From: Thermoplasmatota archaeon
GTDB lineage: Archaea; Thermoplasmatota; E2; UBA202; JdFR-43
Direction: 5' to 3'
DNA: 64,000 nucleotides
Assembly: GCA_029258955.1 (NCBI GenBank)
Contig: JAPDJT010000011.1
Coordinates: forward strand, 1-64,000
Positions 50,629-58,866 of the stretch are shown piece by piece. A program made the position numbers and the translations under genes. The notes beneath the pieces were generated by a model, which did not search any database, was not told the DNA's origin, and saw only the letters and a program-made list of their open reading frames with translations. Each line of letters starts with the position of its first letter. Position 1 is the stretch's first letter.

Positions 50629-51273
50629 TTTGCCTTGCTTCATTTCATTTTCTATATTTTTAACTGTTTTCCAGCTTTTTCTTATATATGGAGGTAATTC
50701 GCCAAATTTTTTTATCCATTCCTTTATAAAGTTGATTGTTCTTTCATCGCTTGGATATCCGCTTCCTAATGGCATCCCAAGTTTTGCTTCCAGCTCTTGA
50801 GCAATTTTTTCTATCTGCCTATCTCTTTCTACCTTTGCAATAATTGAAGCAGCAGATACAACTGCATATTTATCATCTGCACCATGCTCACACACTATAT
50901 GACAATCATACTCAACTAAACTACTGATTATTTTTTTGAATTCCTCCTCATTATTACTTGCAGCATCAATATAGTAAACATCTGCCCTCTTTTTGTTGGC
51001 AATTTTCGCAAAAACATATGCTTCAAATTTATTCATTGTCATTGTTCGGCGAAGGACATCAATATCTTCAGGCTTTACAACAATTATCTCATGATAAAAA
51101 TTTTCTCTTATATACTCTGCCAACCTTTCCCTCCTCTGCTTTATGAGCTTTTTTGAATCTCTTACTTTAGCTTCCAAAAGCTTCCACTCATCTTTTTCTT
51201 CCAGCCATACTCCAGCTACAACCATTGGTCCTATTACGGGACCTCTTCCAGCTTCATCTATTCCACACATCAT
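50620..51273 (-). CDS. rnhB: Ribonuclease HII
   Basis: 217 residues. Catalytic motifs: CGIDEAGRGPVIGPMVVAGV (first Asp, Glu), RDSKKL-like VRDSKKLIKQRRE, VYYIDAASN (Asp), and KYAVVSAASIIAKVERDR (Glu/Lys region), then GSGYPSD. Removes RNA primers and misplaced ribonucleotides. Start ATG 51273 overlaps the end of the upstream EndoQ-type gene by 4 nt; an adjacent ATG at 51270 is also possible. Confidence 0.96.
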   Translation of the reverse strand: MMCGIDEAGRGPVIGPMVVAGVWLEEKDEWKLLEAKVRDSKKLIKQRRERLAEYIRENFYHEIIVVKPEDIDVLRRTMTMNKFEAYVFAKIANKKRADVYYIDAASNNEEEFKKIISSLVEYDCHIVCEHGADDKYAVVSAASIIAKVERDRQIEKIAQELEAKLGMPLGSGYPSDERTINFIKEWIKKFGELPPYIRKSWKTVKNIENEMKQGKLF

Positions 51274-52400
51274 TCTATCACTATCTCCCCATATTTGCCC
51301 CCACCGCCTGGTATAATTTTAATTTTCCCTTCTCTAAAAGCTTTTATTGCATTTAAAATGGCTGGTGGGACAAATTTTCTAAGCTTTTCTATATCAATAT
51401 CCAATAAAATCTGAATTTCGTTGCCTAATTTTGTAATTTCCTCCCATTTTTTTCTAATGCTATATTTAGCCCTTATTCTCAAAGCTTCTTCAATTATCTC
51501 TGCTAAAGGAATTAAATGAAGGTATGGTGGGCGATGCTTTGGATGAACTGGTTGGCTAAAATCTGCAAGTTCATCTATTCTATCTTTTACCCCCTTTTTA
51601 ATTACTCCTCCACAATAACAAGTCCAATTCATTTCTTCCGCAACTTCCTTTTTAAACTGTCTATGGCATGAGGCGCATGCTGTCCTATTGTATTTTCCTT
51701 TTTCTGGTGGAAAACCAACATTTAAGCTTATTTTATGATTTAAAATTGCCTTTCTTATTTCATCCCATGAAATTTCCCCTACTTCAAGCCTATTGAATTC
51801 TCTTCCTAATCTATTTGGCAAGTGAGAATGTGCATCAGAATTTGTTAGGAAAGTAATGCTATGCAATTCTTTTATCCTGTCAGCATAATTGCTATCTGCA
51901 CTTAACCCAAGTTCAATAAAATCTGGCTTTTTGCCATAGTAGCTAAGAACAGAATCAAAATAAGCATATAATGAAGTCCATGGAGTGAAGGCGTGAGCTG
52001 GTCCAATTAAAGCATTTGATTCTTTTGCAAATTCAAGAATTTGTTCTCCATTTAGTAATACTTTAGGGCGACCGTCTTCATCAATATTTTTTGAATATTT
52101 TGCAATTTTTTCCTTAAAATCATTTGCAGAATAAAAATCTGGAAATAAAAGCAAATGGTGCACTCTATTTTTATCTTCTATTTCCACACTCAGCACAAAA
52201 TAAATGCCATTTATTTCTATTATGCCATTCTTCTCATATTTTTTAATTTCCTTTTGCCATACTGGATGCAGACAATCGCCAGTTGCAATTAAATTCAATC
52301 CTTTCTTTTTCGCTCCTCCAGCAAAAAGCTTTAAATCAATTTTTTCAGATGTTCCCCCAGAATAAGGGGAATGAACGTGAAAATCAGCATTAATTAGCAT
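51270..52400 (-). CDS. Endonuclease Q-type PHP-domain protein
   Basis: 376 residues. PHP metal-binding motifs: NADFHVHSPYSGGTSE, IATGDCLHPVWQ, SVEIEDKNRVHHLLLFP, GPAHAFTPWTSLY and LTNSDAHSHLPNRLGREFN. A zinc motif CASCHRQFKKEVAEEMNWTC then CGG sits at about 240-262, and a helical C-terminus ends GGGGKYGEIVIE. These features match the archaeal EndoQ family (TIGR00375-like), which cuts 5' to deaminated bases. The overlap with RNase HII forms a DNA repair operon. Family assignment is by motifs, so high but not certain. Confidence 0.88.
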   Translation of the reverse strand: MLINADFHVHSPYSGGTSEKIDLKLFAGGAKKKGLNLIATGDCLHPVWQKEIKKYEKNGIIEINGIYFVLSVEIEDKNRVHHLLLFPDFYSANDFKEKIAKYSKNIDEDGRPKVLLNGEQILEFAKESNALIGPAHAFTPWTSLYAYFDSVLSYYGKKPDFIELGLSADSNYADRIKELHSITFLTNSDAHSHLPNRLGREFNRLEVGEISWDEIRKAILNHKISLNVGFPPEKGKYNRTACASCHRQFKKEVAEEMNWTCYCGGVIKKGVKDRIDELADFSQPVHPKHRPPYLHLIPLAEIIEEALRIRAKYSIRKKWEEITKLGNEIQILLDIDIEKLRKFVPPAILNAIKAFREGKIKIIPGGGGKYGEIVIE

Positions 52401-52439
52401 AATAGAAAAAGTTTTATATTATAAAAAAATGAGGGGTGC

Positions 52440-53519
52440 ATGAAGAAGGTAGCAATATTTATTACGTTGTTGTTGGCATTGCCAGCATTAGCAGTTGATT
52501 TTGAGAAAACAATAAATGACGGTAAAGGAGATGTCCAAGATGCCGACATAGATATAGTTAAAGTGTGGACGGAAAAGAGCGGAGATGACCTTGTTTTCTG
52601 TATGCAGGTAAATGGAAAAATTAGGAAAATAGGGAGCTATTCATATTCATTTACAGCTCAATCAGGAACTTCTACTGTAATAGTAGCATTTGCTAGCGGG
52701 ATTGCATATTATCAATCAGAAACTTCTGCAGAATATAATATAAAATATTCCATAGATGGCAATACACTTAAAATACATGTGCCATACAGCTTATTCTCAA
52801 GTTGGCAGAGTTTCAGTTTAATGGCTATGGCAAGCAACGGAATGAATCAAGATTTTGTTTATGAAGGTTATTATGGAGGGAATAATGAAGGAAATGGAGG
52901 GAGTGATACAACAAAAACAAATGATCCAACTAAAGAACAGCCAACAGATAAGAGTATAGAAGTCAAGATAACAAAGATTGTTTATGATATAAAGAAGGTG
53001 GATAATGGGCAGAGCTGGGAAGTTTATTTGCTCGTTGAAGGAACAACAAATGGTGTTGACCATGTATCATTGACATATGTAACTTATTATACGGATGGAA
53101 CATATGACTGGACAGATTGGATGAAAGGACCAATTAATGTGCCACCTTACTCTGGTTATGGAGTGGAGCTGAGAAAATTCTTTTTCAATTCAACAGAAGG
53201 AAACTGGAATAAATGGAAATTCGAATTAGATGCAAAATATCCAGTAACACAATATAAGGAATATGAATGGGCGGAGAGAAAAGATGTTAAAAAAGTCAGA
53301 GTATATGCGAGAGCATATAAAGATAAGGAAGAAACAAAATGGAATCAGGCTTATTATGATACAGTGCCAAAAATGCTATCAAATGGCGTAAGCTACACAA
53401 AAACAATATCAACAGGAAGTGAAACAGGAAGTGAAGGTAAAAAGAAGACACCTGGCTTTGAATTGATAGCATTTGCTGTAGCAATAGCAGTAGTCTTTGC
53501 TTACAAAAGAAAAAGGTAA
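52440..53519 (+). CDS. Surface protein with C-terminal PGF-CTERM-like anchor
   Basis: 359 residues. A signal peptide (MKKVAIFITLLLALPALA) is followed by a beta-rich domain (about 20-140: ADIDIVKVWTEKSGDDLVFC) and a second domain (about 170-320: WEVYLLVEGTTNGVDHVSLT). The C-terminus TPGFELIAFAVAIAVVFAYK then RKR fits the PGF-CTERM tripartite signal (PGF, hydrophobic stretch, basic end) that archaeosortase A processes. GGGGTG precedes the start. A surface role is supported; the ligand is unknown. Confidence 0.7.
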   Translation: MKKVAIFITLLLALPALAVDFEKTINDGKGDVQDADIDIVKVWTEKSGDDLVFCMQVNGKIRKIGSYSYSFTAQSGTSTVIVAFASGIAYYQSETSAEYNIKYSIDGNTLKIHVPYSLFSSWQSFSLMAMASNGMNQDFVYEGYYGGNNEGNGGSDTTKTNDPTKEQPTDKSIEVKITKIVYDIKKVDNGQSWEVYLLVEGTTNGVDHVSLTYVTYYTDGTYDWTDWMKGPINVPPYSGYGVELRKFFFNSTEGNWNKWKFELDAKYPVTQYKEYEWAERKDVKKVRVYARAYKDKEETKWNQAYYDTVPKMLSNGVSYTKTISTGSETGSEGKKKTPGFELIAFAVAIAVVFAYKRKR

Positions 53520-53553
53520 TCTCTTTTTCCCTTTTTATACTATTTTAGCGAGA

Positions 53554-53643
53554 TTTGTTGAACAACTAAAAAATGGTGTCATGTATTGTATGGAAGAGAA
53601 CTTACTATGACACATTATCATTTCATTAATTTTTGACAAATCC
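53554..53643. repeat. Dispersed palindromic element, copy 11
   Basis: ATTTGTTGAACAACTAAAAA then ATGGTGTCATGTATTGTATG, GAAGAGAACTTACTATGACA, ending TTTCATTAATTTTTGACAAA. Both outer ends resemble GGATTTGTCAA/ATTTGTTGAA, suggesting terminal inverted repeats of about 20-25 bp. It lies between two secreted protein genes. Confidence 0.7.
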
Positions 53644-53685
53644 ATGACTTTCAGAAATTATTTTTAATGATGAAAAATTACTGTC

Positions 53686-55146
53686 ATGAAATGGCTTGTT
53701 GCATTGTTACTCATTTCCCCTGCTTTTATTTTAAGTAATGGAGAATGGTATAAAACTTATGGGGGAAATAAGCTTGAAATTGTAGGAAAATTTATTTATG
53801 ATGAGAATGGCTTTATAATAGCATCCTCTACTATGAGTTATGGCATTTCTTTTGACATTTTGCTTTTTAAAGTAAATGAAGATGGCATTAAGCAATGGGA
53901 AAAAAGATATGGCGGTGGCAATGAAGATGTTGCACATTCTATTTTAAAAGATAACAATGGCTATGTTATCATTGGCTATACCTTTTCATATGGAAATGGG
54001 GAAAGCGATATTTGGCTTGTTAAAGTAGATAAGGAAGGAAATGAAATATGGAATAAGAGATATGGATGGGAAGGGAAGGAATATGGGATAGATGGAGTGG
54101 TTGTGGAGGATGGTTATATAATTGTTGGTGTAACAAATTCTTTTGGAGAACAACTTAACTGGGATATTTGCGTTTTTAAAATAGATAAAGAGGGAAATGT
54201 AATTTGGAATAAAATTTTTGGCGGAGAAGAATCAGACTGGGCAACGTGTATTGAAAAGGATGGGAAGGAGCTTCTTATTGGAGGATACACTTCCTCATAC
54301 ACATCAATATCATGGGATGCTTGGCTTATTAAATTAGATAGCCAAGGAAATGAAATATGGAATAAAACATATGGCGGGGGAGATGTAGATACAATAAATG
54401 ATATTTTGGCAGTAGAAGATGGTTATATTGTTGTGGGAGATACAATGTCTTATGGAAAATATCAGGATGCTTTCATTATGAAACTCGATAAAAATGGAAA
54501 CCAGCAATGGACAAAAATATACGGTGGAGATGGATGGGATGTTTTTAGTGTGATAAAAGAAATTGAGGATGGCTATATAATTGCTGGTAGAACAGACACA
54601 TATGGAGCTGGTTCATTTGATGCTTGGCTTATTAAATTAGATAGCCAAGGAAATGAAATATGGAATAGGACATATGGATGGAGACTAGAAGAAATAGCGC
54701 ATGATTTAATAGTGAAAAACAATAGCTACTACATCCTTGCAGATACCCGCTCTATAAAAAATGGAGATGTTTTACTTATAAAATGCTCTGACTACGCTCC
54801 GCCTATGATAAAAATTACAAAGCCAAAGGAAGGTTATTTATATGTATTTGACAGAGAAGTTTTCTTTATAGGAAAAACATTGGTTATAGGAAAAATAACT
54901 GTAGAGGTTATGACTGAAGGAAGCGTTGATAGAGTAGAATTTTATGCTTATTCTAAAGAATATGCGACAGAGCCATTATATATTGACTATGATGCTCCTT
55001 ATTCCTTTACTTTCTCTGGCAAAACTTCCTTACTATATGGCTATGCAATAGATGCAGTTGCGTATTATGGAGGTATAAATGCAAATGTTGGAGATAGAAT
55101 AATAATAAAAGTGTTAAATTTGGCGCTCCATCAGGTAAAGAAATAG
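53686..55146 (+). CDS. Secreted beta-propeller protein with Ig-like C-terminal domain
   Basis: 486 residues. Signal peptide 1-18. About seven repeats of around 48 residues share a core like WNKTYGGGDVDTINDILAVE then DGYIVVGDTMSYG and DAFIMKLDKNGN. Two repeats are almost identical at DNA level (54316-54374 and 54619-54677, two mismatches). Residues about 385-486 are an Ig-like domain (YLYVFDREVFFIGKTLVIGK, VEFYAYSKEYA) of the type also ending the two glycosidase-like proteins. A TTTTTAATG box precedes it at leaderless distance. Function unknown, probably binding at the cell surface. Confidence 0.7.
   Translation: MKWLVALLLISPAFILSNGEWYKTYGGNKLEIVGKFIYDENGFIIASSTMSYGISFDILLFKVNEDGIKQWEKRYGGGNEDVAHSILKDNNGYVIIGYTFSYGNGESDIWLVKVDKEGNEIWNKRYGWEGKEYGIDGVVVEDGYIIVGVTNSFGEQLNWDICVFKIDKEGNVIWNKIFGGEESDWATCIEKDGKELLIGGYTSSYTSISWDAWLIKLDSQGNEIWNKTYGGGDVDTINDILAVEDGYIVVGDTMSYGKYQDAFIMKLDKNGNQQWTKIYGGDGWDVFSVIKEIEDGYIIAGRTDTYGAGSFDAWLIKLDSQGNEIWNRTYGWRLEEIAHDLIVKNNSYYILADTRSIKNGDVLLIKCSDYAPPMIKITKPKEGYLYVFDREVFFIGKTLVIGKITVEVMTEGSVDRVEFYAYSKEYATEPLYIDYDAPYSFTFSGKTSLLYGYAIDAVAYYGGINANVGDRIIIKVLNLALHQVKK
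54316..54374 (+). repeat. Internal near-identical propeller repeat, unit 1
   Basis: The 59-nt unit starts GATGCTTGGCTTATTAAATT and ends GAATAAAACATATGG. Its twin at 54619-54677 differs only at two adjacent bases. Confidence 0.8.
54619..54677 (+). repeat. Internal near-identical propeller repeat, unit 2
   Basis: Twin of 54316-54374, encoding DAWLIKLDSQGNEIWN. Other repeats of the same propeller are much less alike, so gene conversion or recent duplication is likely. Confidence 0.8.
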
Positions 55147-55163
55147 GTAGCAACTCTTTTGAC

Positions 55164-56741
55164 TCAATTTATTAAATGCTTCATAATGTACTGGTGCACT
55201 GTATCATTTATTCCTATAAGGGAAAGATGATCTTCCTCACCAGCAGGCCAGGCTGCTCCTACTAAAATGAATAAAGGTCTCCCTTCTAAATAGGGGCTTT
55301 CTGTTGGGCATAAGCCATCGCTTCTATGAGGAATGCCATCTCCATCAAAATCTACTTCTTCTCCTATTCCAATATCTCCTCCAACAGCATAATAATCAAT
55401 TAAATCTATTGTTTTGTAGCCCATTGCTTGCAAGAAAGGAGAATTATAAATCATATCTGGAACTTGAGCCATCCACCATGGGAAAAATGCATATTTTATT
55501 ATGGTCTTTAACAAAGTTTCATTTATATTGGGGGGGACGCCATGGCAAGGAGTGCCTACTACAATTAAATCATCTATTTGGTATGGTCCTATAGTTATGT
55601 CTGGGTCACCATCTCCATACCATGGATAGCCAGTGCCATTCCAATTGTCATTCCAATAATCGACATCCGCCATATAATGCTCTGCCATAAATCTCGCCAC
55701 AAGTCCGCCCATGCTATGGGCAACTATGTCTATAGTTTGATTTGGTGGATAGCCATTTAAAATTAATGCTTCCTTGATTTTATCACATACTTTTGCAGCA
55801 ATCCAAGGAATATGATGCTCTCCCCAATTTGGTTCATAGGTAAGCCATTGAATGCCAGGCTTAGTAATATCAAAATCTAAAACCTTGAATCCATTGGCAA
55901 TTAGCTTTTGAGTCAAATTATACCAAGTAAAATTAAGTAATGCATCACTTATGCTACCTACCCATCCATGGATGAGGACTACAGGAAAATCTCCTGGCTT
56001 CTCTGGAATAATTTTTAGAGTCAAGTTTGCTTTGCTTCCGTCATAGTCTATATCTCCAGATAAATTCCTCGGGAAATTTGCTTCAATTATAGCAGTTATA
56101 TTTTCCAAAGCATTTGAATAAAAGAATGGAATTTTTGCAATTCCTTGAGCATTTGTTTTTGTTTTCTTAATTATGGTATCATTTCCTACAATAAATTTCC
56201 ATTCAATTGTTTTGTTTGCTAATGGTACCCAAGAACCAACATTTACAAAGAGATATGCTTTCAAAAAGCAAGTTTCTCCTGCAATCATCTCCTTTTTGTT
56301 GCTTTCTATTTTCAGTGCAGTTTGATACAATTTCGGATGTATTGTTATATTACAAATTGCCTCATATTCCTTGCCGCTTATTTTAACTTTTGCAATTATT
56401 TTAATACTATAATTCATTTCATCAACATCATTTGGGGCAAAATATTTTGCAAACAATACACCATCTTTATTTGTCATTGATTCGTTTTCAAATATTAGTT
56501 TGCCAGTATCACCATGGCTTTCAATACTCCAATTTATCCTTGCCACATGTGGCATATCATTTACATATAATTTAAGTATAATTTGTGTAGATTCGCTTTC
56601 ATAAAGAGAGATTTGTTTTGGTGTAATTTCCATTTCTACTTTAATTTCTTTCCCCTCCTTTTTTCCGTGGTATGTAAAAAGAAGCAGCGAAGAAGCAATT
56701 ATGAGGAATATAACAGCAATAATTATTTTCCTTCCTGCCAT
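55164..56741 (-). CDS. Secreted alpha/beta hydrolase (lipase/esterase-like) with Ig-like N-terminal domains
   Basis: 525 residues. N-terminal hydrophobic anchor (about 5-24: [17 protein letters not shown]). About 30-240 contains two beta-sandwich domains (MEITPKQISLYESESTQIIL; LKIESNKKEMIAGETCFLKA). The hydrolase has VVLIHGWVGSISDALL (oxyanion region, about 252), nucleophile elbow IVAHSMGGLVARF (Ser in HSMGG) and a C-terminal LFILVGAAWPAGEEDHLSL, where the catalytic His is expected. Likely a cell-surface lipase or esterase. Its start overlaps the end of purF by 19 nt. Confidence 0.8.
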   Translation of the reverse strand: MAGRKIIIAVIFLIIASSLLLFTYHGKKEGKEIKVEMEITPKQISLYESESTQIILKLYVNDMPHVARINWSIESHGDTGKLIFENESMTNKDGVLFAKYFAPNDVDEMNYSIKIIAKVKISGKEYEAICNITIHPKLYQTALKIESNKKEMIAGETCFLKAYLFVNVGSWVPLANKTIEWKFIVGNDTIIKKTKTNAQGIAKIPFFYSNALENITAIIEANFPRNLSGDIDYDGSKANLTLKIIPEKPGDFPVVLIHGWVGSISDALLNFTWYNLTQKLIANGFKVLDFDITKPGIQWLTYEPNWGEHHIPWIAAKVCDKIKEALILNGYPPNQTIDIVAHSMGGLVARFMAEHYMADVDYWNDNWNGTGYPWYGDGDPDITIGPYQIDDLIVVGTPCHGVPPNINETLLKTIIKYAFFPWWMAQVPDMIYNSPFLQAMGYKTIDLIDYYAVGGDIGIGEEVDFDGDGIPHRSDGLCPTESPYLEGRPLFILVGAAWPAGEEDHLSLIGINDTVHQYIMKHLIN

Positions 56742-58120
56742 TTTTCCAACCTTTCCTGAAATCTATATTTTTCTCCTTCTATTTTCACAGGATATTCTCC
56801 AGTAACACATCCTAAACACAAATTATTTTTTTCTATACCTATAGCTTTTATTAAACCATCTATTGAAATATAGCCTAAGGAATCTGCATTAATTTCCTTC
56901 CTTATCTCTTCAATGGTTTTGTTGCTGGCAATAAGTTGTTCTCTTGTTGTCATATCTATTCCAAAATAACATGGGGCTATGATTGGAGGAGAACCAATTC
57001 TAACATGCACTTCTTTGGCTCCATGTCTTCTAAGCAAAGCAATGATTTTCTTTATCGTTGTCCCTCTTACAATGGAATCATCCACTAAGACTATTTTCTT
57101 ACCATTGATTATACTCTTTACTGGATTCAATTTCATTTGCACAAGCTTTTCTCTTATTTGCTGTGTCGGCAAAATGAATGTTCTTGCAATATATCGATTT
57201 TTCATTAGCCCTTCAGCCAATGGTATGCCAGATGCTTTTGAATATCCATATGCATGTGCTCTGCCTGAGTCAGGAATAGGAACTACATAATCTGCATCAA
57301 CTGGGTGCTCCTCTGCCAAAATTTCTCCAAGCCTTTCTCTTGTTTTATAAACATCTATTCCGTCAATAACTGAATCTGCTCTTGCAAAATATACATATTC
57401 AAAGAAGCAATGAGCTTTATGCTTTTCATTTACAAGTTTGTAGCTTTTATAGCCATCTGGAGTTATTTCTATAAGCTCCCCAGGCATAACATCTCTTATA
57501 AATTTCCCTCCCAAAGCATCAATAGCAACTGATTCCGAAGCAATAATATAACCATTTTCAATCTCTCCTAAGCAAAGTGGCTTAATACCTAAAGGGTCTC
57601 TTAACCCAAAAACTCTGTCATTGAGCATTAATGTAAATGAATATGAACCTTCAATCTTTTTCATTAAGCTTTTTACAGCTTTTTCAATGCTTTTATCTTC
57701 CAAATATTTTGCCAGTAAGTAGCCAACAACTTCTTCCTCATTACCATATAAAAAGCTATGTCCCTCTTCCATTAACTCCTCTTTCAATTTTTTCCAATTT
57801 GTAATAATTCCATTATGAGCTATTGCTATTTCACCAACAGGTGTTTGAAGTAAAGTGGGCTGAGCATTCTCTGGAGAAGAAATTTTAATGGAATAATAAA
57901 CATGTCCTATGCCAACATTACCATTTATTTCTTGCAAATTTATCCTTTTAAAAGCTTCATCAACTAAACCTAAGCCCTTAAAATTTTCAATTTTTTTATT
58001 AAAAATTGCCATCCCTGCTGCTTCCTGCCCCCTATGCTGTAAAGCCATCAAAGCAATGTATATATTCTCCGCTACTTTATTGCGAGAAGCAACCGCTACA
58101 ACTCCGCAACATTCATTCAT
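56723..58120 (-). CDS. purF: Amidophosphoribosyltransferase
   Basis: 465 residues from ATG 58120, which overlaps the eL37 stop (ATGA); the longer frame to 58168 lies inside the eL37 gene. The N-terminal nucleophile is the Cys in [11 protein letters not shown] (Cys5), exposed after processing. Glutaminase motifs [17 protein letters not shown] and [17 protein letters not shown] loop [19 protein letters not shown]; cluster-type Cys residues CYFGIDM and [10 protein letters not shown], as in the Fe-S Bacillus-type enzyme. First step of purine synthesis. Third gene of the lsm-rpl37e-purF operon. Confidence 0.96.
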   Translation of the reverse strand: MNECCGVVAVASRNKVAENIYIALMALQHRGQEAAGMAIFNKKIENFKGLGLVDEAFKRINLQEINGNVGIGHVYYSIKISSPENAQPTLLQTPVGEIAIAHNGIITNWKKLKEELMEEGHSFLYGNEEEVVGYLLAKYLEDKSIEKAVKSLMKKIEGSYSFTLMLNDRVFGLRDPLGIKPLCLGEIENGYIIASESVAIDALGGKFIRDVMPGELIEITPDGYKSYKLVNEKHKAHCFFEYVYFARADSVIDGIDVYKTRERLGEILAEEHPVDADYVVPIPDSGRAHAYGYSKASGIPLAEGLMKNRYIARTFILPTQQIREKLVQMKLNPVKSIINGKKIVLVDDSIVRGTTIKKIIALLRRHGAKEVHVRIGSPPIIAPCYFGIDMTTREQLIASNKTIEEIRKEINADSLGYISIDGLIKAIGIEKNNLCLGCVTGEYPVKIEGEKYRFQERLEKWQEGK

Positions 58121-58272
58121 TTTTTCCAGCTGTATTTGCGGAGTCGTTTGGAGCGCCCAAAACCGCAAGAAGCGCAGTATTTCTTCCTTACATTATAAGA
58201 ATGCTTCCCGCATCTCCTACAAACAATGTGAGTTTTTCCTCCTCCTTCCTTTGATGGTGTTCCCTTACTCAT
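58117..58272 (-). CDS. rpl37e: Large ribosomal subunit protein eL37
   Basis: 51 residues: starts [20 protein letters not shown], with a zinc ribbon [16 protein letters not shown] and C-terminal [16 protein letters not shown]. The four Cys (CxxC...CxxC) are all present. It sits between lsm (4 nt upstream) and purF (overlap ATGA). This order, an Lsm gene followed by L37e, is common in euryarchaea. Confidence 0.97.
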   Translation of the reverse strand: MSKGTPSKEGGGKTHIVCRRCGKHSYNVRKKYCASCGFGRSKRLRKYSWKK

Positions 58273-58276
58273 TTTA

Positions 58277-58492
58277 TCACGGCAATATATAAACTATATT
58301 ATCTCCTCTAACAATAACCCTTTCTAACTCTCTTGTCTTCTCCCCATTAACTATTTCTTCAGCATTCCTTAATATTAAATTGAGATGAGGATGGTCATAT
58401 CCTTCTAATATGCCTCTATACTCTCTTCCTCCCTTTAATTCAACAAGGACTCTTTTTTCTAAACTTGAATGAATGACTTCCAAGGGTTTCAT
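58277..58492 (-). CDS. Lsm (Sm-like) RNA-binding protein
   Basis: 71 residues from ATG 58492 ([20 protein letters not shown]), supported by an AAAATTTTAATAAT box about 25 nt upstream. Sm1 motif [20 protein letters not shown] and [11 protein letters not shown]; Sm2 motif [12 protein letters not shown]. Forms a heptameric ring that binds U-rich RNA. Cotranscribed with rpl37e and purF. Confidence 0.95.
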   Translation of the reverse strand: MKPLEVIHSSLEKRVLVELKGGREYRGILEGYDHPHLNLILRNAEEIVNGEKTRELERVIVRGDNIVYILP

Positions 58493-58606
58493 TGGTATTG
58501 AAATGCATTGCATTATTAAAATTTTTGTTTTAGAGATGGGTCGGGACTGTCAAGAAATTCTTACCTCCAGATTGTAAATAACTACAAATGCAGTAATCCA
58601 TTTTTC

Positions 58607-58641
58607 AACGCTTTCCTTTGAGGCATTAGAAGGAAAGCGTT
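58607..58641. repeat. Perfect 12-bp hairpin
   Basis: AACGCTTTCCTT (58607-58618) and AAGGAAAGCGTT (58630-58641) pair perfectly around an 11-nt loop TGAGGCATTAG. It is a much stronger stem than the dispersed palindromes and has no T-run after it on either strand. It lies in the gap between tiaS and lsm, both read on the minus strand. Confidence 0.65.
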
Positions 58642-58693
58642 TCCATTTCTTCTATTTGTTCAACAAACCCGTTTTAGATGAAAAAATATGCAT

Positions 58694-58780
58694 TGTTGAA
58701 AAATGAAAAGTTGTTATGGCATATCTCTCATGTGATGATAGAGTCAATGGTAACCAATTCAATCTTTTATTCAACAAGCC
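58694..58780. repeat. Dispersed palindromic element, copy 12
   Basis: Left GTTGAAAAATGAAAAGTTGT then TATGGCATATC; right TCAATGGTAACCAATTCAAT then CTTTTATTCAACAAGCCCC. The outer TTGTTGAA ends pair. The loop (TCTCATGTGATGATAGAG) differs from the usual one. Confidence 0.6.
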
Positions 58781-58866
58781 CCAAAAAAATGATGTTGCTA
58801 TAATTTCTACTGTTAATTAAGACTGTAAATTGAATTATGCTGTAATATAAACAACAACCGTTATTA

